Shown here: positions 14,998-19,790 of the stretch, in pieces
Layout of the letters: the number at the start of each line of letters is the position of its first letter
Numbering within the stretch: position 1 is the first letter of the stretch
Assembly: GCA_027717925.1 (NCBI GenBank)
Contig: JALLON010000018.1
Coordinates: forward strand, 1-19,790
Reading direction: 5' to 3'
From: Acidobacteria bacterium AH-259-G07
GTDB lineage: Bacteria; Acidobacteriota; UBA6911; RPQK01; JADFOI01
DNA: 19,790 nucleotides
Translations under genes and position numbers: made by a program
The notes under the pieces: generated by a model
Told to the model about the DNA's origin: nothing
Seen by the model: the letters and a program-made list of their open reading frames with translations, nothing else
Databases searched by the model: none

Positions 14998-15057
14998 GGT
15001 TGGGGTCAGAGGGGGTGGTAGGAGTCAGACCCCTACCACCCCCTCTGACTCCCACCC
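14997..15057. repeat. Long intra-operon hairpin (18-base perfect stem, extended to about 26)
   Basis: Arms 15005-15022 and 15032-15049 are exact reverse complements around a 9-base loop (15023-15031). The stem extends outward to 14997/15057 with one G-T pair and one mismatch. It begins directly after the stop of the RHH-like gene and ends 29 bases before the next ATG. No T-tract follows, so it is unlikely to be a simple intrinsic terminator; attenuation, mRNA stabilisation or a REP-like repeat are options. Confidence 0.75.
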
Positions 15058-15085
15058 GACGTTCGAGCGAGTGGTGACGACGCTG

Positions 15086-15904
15086 ATGAAGCTGGTGAAT
15101 TGGTTCCTCACAAGCCTGTTCGGCCTTCTTTTCTGGCCCTTTCAGGGGCTGGATCCCGTCTGGGCGCTGGTCTTTGTCTCTTTCTTGTGCGGACTCTTGA
15201 TGGTCTGGGTCTTTGGAAAGGTGTCAAACCAGGAGGCCATCCGTCGCGTGAAGAACAAGATCCGAGGAAACCTGCTGGGTGTAAGACTGTACCAACATGA
15301 TGTGCGAATAGTGCTTCGGCTGCAAGGGCGTATTCTTCGCGACACGCTTACCTACATGAACTACTCCATCATTCCCATGCTGGTACTCATCGTCCCATTG
15401 CTGCTGATTATCGTACAGTTGAATTTACACTTCTCGCTCAGACCGCTTGAACCGGGCGAGAGCGCCGTCCTGAAGGCCAGGCTAATCCAAACTGGGGTTT
15501 TGCAGGAGAACATCTCTTTGGAAAATCTGTCAGGGGTCAAGGTGGAGACTCCGGGGGTCCGCATTGACTCCGAAGGCGAAGTGGCCTGGAGAATTCGTGC
15601 CCGGCAACCTGGACGGCATTTGCTGACCGTAAAAGTGGGTGAGCAGACCGTCGAAAAGGAGCTCTATGTCGGAGACGGTTGGGGCGCTGTCTCGGCGCTG
15701 CGCAGCAATTCTTTACTTGACCTGCTTCTCTATCCGGGTGAAGCACCCATTGACGCGTCGGAAAAGGTGAAGTCCATTACAGTACAATACCGCCCGCTGC
15801 CGATATCGATTTGGGGTTGGAACGTTCACTGGATGGTTCTCTTCTTCGTTCTTTCAATTCTGGTTGCATTTATATTCAAGGGTGCTTTCGGGGTCGAACT
15901 TTAG
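15086..15904 (+). CDS. Integral membrane protein with periplasmic beta domain, DUF106/EMC3-like features
   Basis: The open frame extends back to 14924, but that part overlaps the RHH-like gene and the hairpin. The first residue that starts a membrane protein is the ATG at 15086 (MKLVNWFLTSLFGLLFW). The ribosome site is weak. Layout: hydrophobic N-terminal segment (5-20), TM helix (24-43), a charged, probably cytoplasmic helical segment with many Arg/Lys (45-88), TM helix (93-112), a beta-rich domain of about 130 residues (116-245, strands such as EVAWRIRARQPGRHLLTVKVG), and a C-terminal TM helix (247-266). The pattern of TM, charged helical pair, TM resembles archaeal DUF106 and eukaryotic EMC3 of the Oxa1/YidC insertase superfamily, but this is a pattern call, not a motif match. 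In-operon, 12 bases before the sulfotransferase. Confidence 0.6.
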   Translation: MKLVNWFLTSLFGLLFWPFQGLDPVWALVFVSFLCGLLMVWVFGKVSNQEAIRRVKNKIRGNLLGVRLYQHDVRIVLRLQGRILRDTLTYMNYSIIPMLVLIVPLLLIIVQLNLHFSLRPLEPGESAVLKARLIQTGVLQENISLENLSGVKVETPGVRIDSEGEVAWRIRARQPGRHLLTVKVGEQTVEKELYVGDGWGAVSALRSNSLLDLLLYPGEAPIDASEKVKSITVQYRPLPISIWGWNVHWMVLFFVLSILVAFIFKGAFGVEL

Positions 15905-15916
15905 TAAAGAGAGCAA

Positions 15917-16528
15917 TTGATTACGTTTCTTAAGAACTTTTACAGAGCGAAGAAGTTTGGGCAGCCGATCGTGGTCGTTTCGGGTCTGCCTCGCTCGGGC
16001 ACCTCGATGACAATGAAGATGCTCGAAGCCGGAGGAATGACGTTGTTTACGGATAATATTCGAGAGGCTGACGAAGACAACCCAAAAGGCTATTACGAAT
16101 TCGAAAGAGTAAAGAATCTTCACAAGGAGAAGGATAGGTCGTGGCTGGGAGATGCCAGGGGAAAGGTCATCAAAATTATCTCTGAGCTTTTGATGGAGCT
16201 GCCTGATGCCTATTTTTATAAGCTGATTTTCATGGATCGTCATCTCGACGAAGTGATCGCCTCTCAGAACAAGATGCTCATTCGACGGGGAGAACCCGTC
16301 GGAGATGATAATGAACGGATGAAGGCCCTCTTTGAGAAGCATCTGAGAGTGGTGAAGTCCTGGTTGGACCGACAATCGAACTTCGATGTCATCCGTTTGA
16401 ATTACAAGGAGGTCATTGATAATCCATTTGATCATGCGGAGAGGATCAGGAACTTCCTTGGAACTGGACTCGATGTGAAGCAGATGGCGGGTGTTGTGGA
16501 CGAAAAACTTTATCGCAATCGGCGCTGA
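15917..16528 (+). CDS. PAPS-dependent sulfotransferase-family protein
   Basis: A short (203-residue) soluble protein with the sulfotransferase 5'-phosphosulfate loop VVSGLPRSGTSMTMKML (residues 20-36; R26, S27, G28, T29). A FMDRHLDEVIASQ segment (R108...S116) matches the spacing of the R-x7-S 3'-phosphate-binding motif, and NPKGYYEFE follows the loop as in small bacterial members. It would transfer sulfate from PAPS to a hydroxyl or amine acceptor in the cytoplasm; the acceptor is not identifiable. Starts at TTG (15917) after an AAAGAG ribosome site, 12 bases after the preceding stop; the next in-frame ATG lies inside the P-loop region, so TTG is the only sensible start. Downstream PAPS synthase strongly supports the assignment. 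Confidence 0.85.
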   Translation: MITFLKNFYRAKKFGQPIVVVSGLPRSGTSMTMKMLEAGGMTLFTDNIREADEDNPKGYYEFERVKNLHKEKDRSWLGDARGKVIKIISELLMELPDAYFYKLIFMDRHLDEVIASQNKMLIRRGEPVGDDNERMKALFEKHLRVVKSWLDRQSNFDVIRLNYKEVIDNPFDHAERIRNFLGTGLDVKQMAGVVDEKLYRNRR

Positions 16529-16569
16529 TCGCTGCCGGCGTTGTGATTCATGACGTTGAGGATTTGCAA

Positions 16570-18279
16570 ATGCTGATCTCGCCCTATGGGGAAAAGCTGA
16601 TAGACCTCCTCGTTGAAGGGGAAGCTCTTGACGAACTGAGGGATCAGGCTAACCGGCTTCCTTCTGTACAACTTTCGGAACGGTCGGTTTGCGACCTGGA
16701 ACTCCTTGCCACCGGTGCCTTCTCTCCTTTGGATCGTTTTATGGGAAGGAAGGACCACCAACGAGTCCTGGAAGAGATGCGGTTGAGCACTGGACACATC
16801 TTATCGGTCCCAATCACATTGCCCGTCGAAGATGATTCAGAAATTCACCTCGATCAGGAAATTGCGCTGCGAAGCAGTAGAAACGAATTGCTGGCAGTGA
16901 TGACGATTGAAGAAATCTATGAGTGGGATCGGAGGGAGGCGGCGGAAAAAGTCTTTGCAACACAGGATGTGCGCCATCCTCTCGTAGCCGAGATGCACCG
17001 GTGGGGAAAGTTCAACATTTCGGGCAGATTAAGAGTCTTGCAACTCCCTCCGCGCCATGATTTTCAGGAACTACGGCTGACGCCGTCACAGACCAGAGCT
17101 CGACTGGAAAGTCTGGGGCATTCCAACGTTGTAGCCTTCCAAACCCGAAATCCTCTTCACCGGGTTCAGGAGGAATTGACCAAGCGGGCGGTCCAGGGGC
17201 TGGACGGAGCCCTGTTGCTTCATCCAGTCGTGGGAATGAGTAAGCCGGGTGACGTCGATCATTACACCCGAGTCCGTACCTACAAGGTACTGGCCTCCAA
17301 CTACTACGATTCCAGCCGGATCTTACTCTCGCTTCTCCCTTTAGCCATGCGTCTGGCCGGGCCCCGGGAGGCGCTTTGGCACGCCGTGATTCGACGCAAC
17401 TACGGTGCCAACTATCTCATTGTGGGAAGAGACCATGCCAGTCCTGGGCTGAATTCAGAGGGCAAACCTTTCTATGGGCCATACCAGGCTCAGGAGTTGG
17501 TCGAGCGGTTCAAGGGCGAACTGGGGATGGGTATAGTGCCTTTCCAGGAACTGGTTTATCTCCCTGAAGAGGGACGTTATGAAGAGGCCTCCAAGATACC
17601 GGTGGGAGCGCAAACCGCCTCCATCTCGGGAACCCAGGTCCGCCAGGAGTATTTAGAAAACGGCAAACTGCTGCCCGACTGGTTCATGCGACCGGAGGTC
17701 GCGGAAATTCTGGCTGAAACCTATCCACCGCGGCACCGTCAGGGAGTTTGTATCTGGTTCACGGGCTTGAGCGCGGCCGGCAAATCTACCACGGCTGAGG
17801 TTCTGACCACGCTCTTGTTGGAACATGGTCGGCAGGTGACGGTGCTGGATGGAGATGTCGTGCGCACCCACCTGTCGAAGGGACTGGGTTTCAGCCGGGA
17901 AGATCGAGACATCAACATTCGACGCATCGGCTTTGTGGCTGCGGAGATCGTTCGCCATGGAGGTACTGTCATTTGTGCGGCCGTCAGCCCCTATAGAGCC
18001 ACTCGAAATGATGTGCGCAATATGGTGGGGAGTGACCGTTTTGTGGAGGTTTTCGTCGATACGCCACTGGATATTTGTGAGCAGCGGGATATCAAAGGAC
18101 TCTATGCTCGAGCTCGACGCGGCGAGCTCAAGGGGTTTACCGGTATTGATGATCCTTACGAGTCACCTGAGCACCCTGAGCTCAGGTTAGATGGGGGTTT
18201 CCAAACGGCCGAAGAGAACGCCCGCCTGATTCTTCAGTATGTGGCCCGGGAAGGCTTCATCCGCGGGGTCGGAGATTGA
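16570..18279 (+). CDS. sat/cysC: Bifunctional sulfate adenylyltransferase / adenylylsulfate kinase (PAPS synthase)
   Basis: Converts ATP and sulfate to APS and then to PAPS. The N-terminal ATP sulfurylase domain (about 1-390) has FQTRNPLHRVQEELTKRA (QxRNxxHR near residue 190), LLHPVVGMSKPGD, HAVIRRNYGANYLIVGRDHASPG (near 285), and SGTQVR. The C-terminal APS kinase domain (about 391-569) has the P-loop GLSAAGKST (near 398), DGDVVR, GFSREDRDINIRRIG, SPYRATRNDVR, and the lid RRGELKGFTGIDDPYE. All catalytic motifs are intact, and the order and 569-residue length fit the Aquifex-type fusion. A GTG at 16543 is in frame, but ATG at 16570 follows GAGGA and begins MLISPYGEKL, the usual start. It is 41 bases after the sulfotransferase and supplies its donor. 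No sulfate-reduction genes follow, so PAPS for sulfation is the likely purpose. Confidence 0.95.
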   Translation: MLISPYGEKLIDLLVEGEALDELRDQANRLPSVQLSERSVCDLELLATGAFSPLDRFMGRKDHQRVLEEMRLSTGHILSVPITLPVEDDSEIHLDQEIALRSSRNELLAVMTIEEIYEWDRREAAEKVFATQDVRHPLVAEMHRWGKFNISGRLRVLQLPPRHDFQELRLTPSQTRARLESLGHSNVVAFQTRNPLHRVQEELTKRAVQGLDGALLLHPVVGMSKPGDVDHYTRVRTYKVLASNYYDSSRILLSLLPLAMRLAGPREALWHAVIRRNYGANYLIVGRDHASPGLNSEGKPFYGPYQAQELVERFKGELGMGIVPFQELVYLPEEGRYEEASKIPVGAQTASISGTQVRQEYLENGKLLPDWFMRPEVAEILAETYPPRHRQGVCIWFTGLSAAGKSTTAEVLTTLLLEHGRQVTVLDGDVVRTHLSKGLGFSREDRDINIRRIGFVAAEIVRHGGTVICAAVSPYRATRNDVRNMVGSDRFVEVFVDTPLDICEQRDIKGLYARARRGELKGFTGIDDPYESPEHPELRLDGGFQTAEENARLILQYVAREGFIRGVGD

Positions 18280-18301
18280 AATTGATCCCTCAACGAAGAG
18301 C

Positions 18302-18313
18302 CTCGCCGGCGAG
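18302..18313. repeat. 12-base GC-rich palindrome after the PAPS synthase gene
   Basis: CTCGCCGGCGAG is a perfect palindrome 22 bases past the stop of the operon's last gene. It has no loop or T-tract, so a terminator role is weak. It echoes the GGCGAGCCGGCGGCTCGCC words at 18978-19052. Confidence 0.35.
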
Positions 18314-18384
18314 CACGGCGGAATCATCCCCAAGGTCAAAGCAGTTATTGCGGACTAGCTGCTCAGCTAAACACCAACCTTCAC

Positions 18385-18906
18385 TTATTCCCTAGGATCA
18401 CTGGCGATGAAGGAAGAGCTCACTTCCAGCGCCAGCTTTATACGTGGGAGAAAGTCATCGGGGCCAAGAAAACCGATGACGCGCAGCTCCTGGATTTCAT
18501 TTCCTTGGACATCCAGAAAGAGAACTTCAGGGACGCCGGTCACTCCGAACTGTGTTCGCAGCTGCTCTGCCTCTGGTGACTCGTAGTCTGTCAAATCAAC
18601 CTTGACCATCACGAATTGCTGGGTGGACTCGATTACCCTTCCGTCGCTGAACGTAAACCGGTCGAGCTGATGACAAGGGATGCACCAGTCGGCAAAAAAG
18701 TCGAGAATGACCGGGCGGCCTTCTTGTCTGGCTCGATCAAGAACAGCCCGGTCGTAGTGTTGCCAGGTGATTGTGGTACTGGTACTTGGAGCAGTACAGC
18801 AAAAAAGGGCAATGGCCAAGATGGAAAATGCCGTAACCTTCTTCAGCCCGCTGATCGCTTGCAGATTCTTGTTCATGCTTTGACACCGCAGCCCGGATTT
18901 ATTCAT
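18385..18906 (-). CDS. Thioredoxin-fold protein, DsbD C-terminal-like, membrane-anchored or lipoprotein
   Basis: A hydrophobic segment (about residues 24-36, ending ALFCCTAPS) looks like a lipoprotein signal or anchor. The thioredoxin domain follows: PVILDFFADWCIPCHQL carries the redox pair C75/C78 in a WCxxC context, and GVTGVPEVLF carries the cis-proline (P126). FADWCxxCK-type sequences with HYDRAVLDRARQEGRPV upstream are typical of the periplasmic C-terminal domain of DsbD or its stand-alone relatives, so it probably handles thiol-disulfide exchange outside the cytoplasm. ATG at 18906 is used; ATG at 18876 (MNKNLQ) is equally possible, and neither has a clear ribosome site. Runs toward the PAPS synthase gene; not part of that operon. 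Confidence 0.8.
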   Translation of the reverse strand: MNKSGLRCQSMNKNLQAISGLKKVTAFSILAIALFCCTAPSTSTTITWQHYDRAVLDRARQEGRPVILDFFADWCIPCHQLDRFTFSDGRVIESTQQFVMVKVDLTDYESPEAEQLRTQFGVTGVPEVLFLDVQGNEIQELRVIGFLGPDDFLPRIKLALEVSSSFIASDPRE

Positions 18907-18977
18907 AAATTCTCTACTGCAGCGACGAAATCATCCGCCCTGCCAGTGTTGCCCTCGGTCGGCCTCTCAACGTACCG

Positions 18978-19052
18978 TAGGGGCGAGCCGGCGGCTCGCC
19001 CCAGCAAACCATTCACCGAGAACGGTTCGGGCGAGCCGCCGGCTCGCCCCTA
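18978..19052. repeat. Pair of inverted GC-rich palindromic repeats (REP-like)
   Basis: The 24-base word at 18978-19001 (TAGGGGCGAGCC...) recurs exactly, in inverted orientation, at 19029-19052 after 27 bases. Each copy is itself a hairpin: GGGGCGAGCC and GGCTCGCCCC around a 3-base loop. The arrangement (two palindromes facing each other) is like a REP doublet/BIME. It lies in the non-coding region upstream of the thioredoxin-fold gene. Confidence 0.8.
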
Positions 19053-19165
19053 TCCAGGCCGGCGCTTTCGCCGCTTCGTGACGAGAACCTATGAATAATC
19101 AGGCTATAGTTTATCAATCTGTTCACGCCAAGGCTTGCATCAGGTTCGGTTCAGGCGCCGGAATC

Positions 19166-19382
19166 TCATTGACTTCCCGGAGACTTTGAGGCGGTTCCGG
19201 TCCGGCTGGCACTGGCTGCCTCAAGTAAGGCGCGATGTACCTCCCTGAACTCTTCGGGGCTGCGGATGTAGTCGTTCATGTGCGGTATCGCCTTGTGAAC
19301 CAGTTCCTCAGCTTTGGCGGGATCCTTCGCAGCGAGGGCACCAGTAATTCATAATCCTCGATGCCCTCCCGCTGACTTCAAG
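19166..19382 (-). pseudogene. Decayed C-terminal fragment of a DUF4091/glycosidase-like protein
   Basis: Read on the minus strand, the sequence encodes REGIEDYELL, close to the (L)REGIEDYEYL word typical of DUF4091 domains found at the C-terminus of glycoside-hydrolase-like proteins. After a frame change it continues ALAAKDPAKAEELVHKAIP, then HMNDYIRSPEEFREVHRALL, to a TGA at 19166-19168. No single frame covers both parts, and the upstream part of any such gene is missing. Best read as a truncated, frameshifted relic. Motif call is from memory of the family, so moderately uncertain. Confidence 0.5.
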
Positions 19383-19465
19383 TCGAACAGAGCTGAGTAC
19401 CGAGTTATTCCCGATTGGCTGCTCACATTCACAAAACGACTGCTGTCCTCGCTCTGAGCCCACCC

Positions 19466-19786
19466 TCAACGATTCTCAGAGTATCGCCAACGGTAGAGCT
19501 GTAGATCGAGGGTTCCGTTGGCGCGAAATTTGATTCCTTCACGTTCCAGAAGGGCTTGTTGAAGGCCCGGGGGAAAGTGGGGGAGGCGTTCGGTTGAACA
19601 ACCGCCGGAAGCGTTCACGACACGGTACCAGGGTACGCCTTCGGGACAGAATCTCATGGCCCAGCCCACTGCCTGAGGAGAAAGGTTGTCAAAATAGAGA
19701 GCGATCTGTCCGTATGTCATCACCTTTCCCGGGGGAATTTGCCGAACGATCCGGTAAACATTTTCCCACACGCTGTCCCGCTTCAT
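19466..19786 (-). CDS. Alkyltransferase-like (ATL) protein, MGMT-type DNA-binding domain
   Basis: A compact 106-residue protein with the DNA-binding part of O6-alkylguanine-DNA alkyltransferase: IVRQIPPGKVMTYGQIA, then LSPQAVGWAMRFCPEGVPWYRVVNASGG. The reactive Cys of the MGMT motif PCHRV is replaced by Trp (PWYRV), as in ATL proteins. These bind O6-alkylguanine without repairing it and direct nucleotide excision repair to it. Start is ATG at 19786, four bases from the window edge, so the ribosome site cannot be judged; the N-terminus MKRDSVWENVYRIV fits full length. No other repair gene is visible nearby. Confidence 0.85.
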   Translation of the reverse strand: MKRDSVWENVYRIVRQIPPGKVMTYGQIALYFDNLSPQAVGWAMRFCPEGVPWYRVVNASGGCSTERLPHFPPGLQQALLEREGIKFRANGTLDLQLYRWRYSENR

Positions 19787-19790
19787 GGCA

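Noticed and set aside
14924..15085. Upstream in-frame extension of the membrane protein
   Set aside because: It would overlap the RHH-like gene and translate through the perfect hairpin; the residues are low-complexity and basic, and the ATG at 15086 begins a typical membrane N-terminus.
18266..18358. Coding-like stretch after the PAPS synthase stop, in the next frame (reads EIDPSTKSLAGEHGGIIPKV to a TAG)
   Set aside because: It reads smoothly and could be the relic of a gene tail, but I recognise no family, it has no start, and the PAPS synthase ends normally, so a frameshift of that gene is not supported.

Overview
The window looks like a chromosomal segment of a diderm (Gram-negative-type) bacterium of moderate GC content. 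The evidence is lipoprotein and Sec signal peptides, a Tat-type signal, a putative outer-membrane barrel fused to a c-haem motif, and a sigma54-type promoter in front of a PilZ gene. The mix of PilZ, ceramidase-like hydrolase, Tat-exported aldo/keto-reductase-like protein, haem-barrel protein, many alkaline-phosphatase-superfamily hydrolases, and intergenic 'cacaaag/cacgaaag' repeats resembles uncultivated Acidobacteriota or similar soil/subsurface lineages. That placement is inference; there is no rRNA or tRNA here to anchor it.

Layout. 1-941: a near-consensus sigma54 promoter (154-168), preceded by a cluster of TGTAAA-type half-sites (14-57), drives a YcgR-like PilZ c-di-GMP receptor. 984-2384 (minus): secreted neutral-ceramidase-like hydrolase, convergent with PilZ. 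2740-3756: Tat-exported aldo/keto-reductase-like protein. 4025-4833: polytopic membrane protein split by a -1 shift at a T6 run. 5001-5126: remnant of the left end of an IS3-family element. 5273-6190 (minus) and 6466-7593 (plus): a divergent pair, an NDUFA9-like atypical SDR and a one-CxxCH beta-barrel protein, separated by overlapping inverted repeats and a sigma70 promoter.

7949-18279 is the centrepiece: a long co-directional run behind a good sigma70 promoter. It encodes a sulfatase-like lipoprotein, two tandem membrane-anchored type I phosphodiesterase-like paralogues (4-base overlap), a 63-residue ribbon-helix-helix-like protein, a membrane protein with some resemblance to the DUF106/EMC3 insertase group, a small PAPS-type sulfotransferase, and a bifunctional ATP sulfurylase/APS kinase. 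The last enzyme makes PAPS, the sulfotransferase can spend it, and the envelope-facing hydrolases could remodel or remove sulfo- or phospho-ester groups. Together they suggest a locus for making and trimming a sulfated envelope or exported molecule. The sulfatase-like protein and the tiny RHH-like protein end in nearly the same tail (LGYI plus one residue), an odd link between otherwise unrelated proteins.

18385-19786 (minus): a thioredoxin-fold lipoprotein or membrane-anchored protein, a pair of inverted GC-rich palindromes, a decayed fragment of a DUF4091-like C-terminus, and an alkyltransferase-like (ATL) DNA-repair protein. No RNA genes, CRISPR arrays, phage genes or intact mobile elements were seen.
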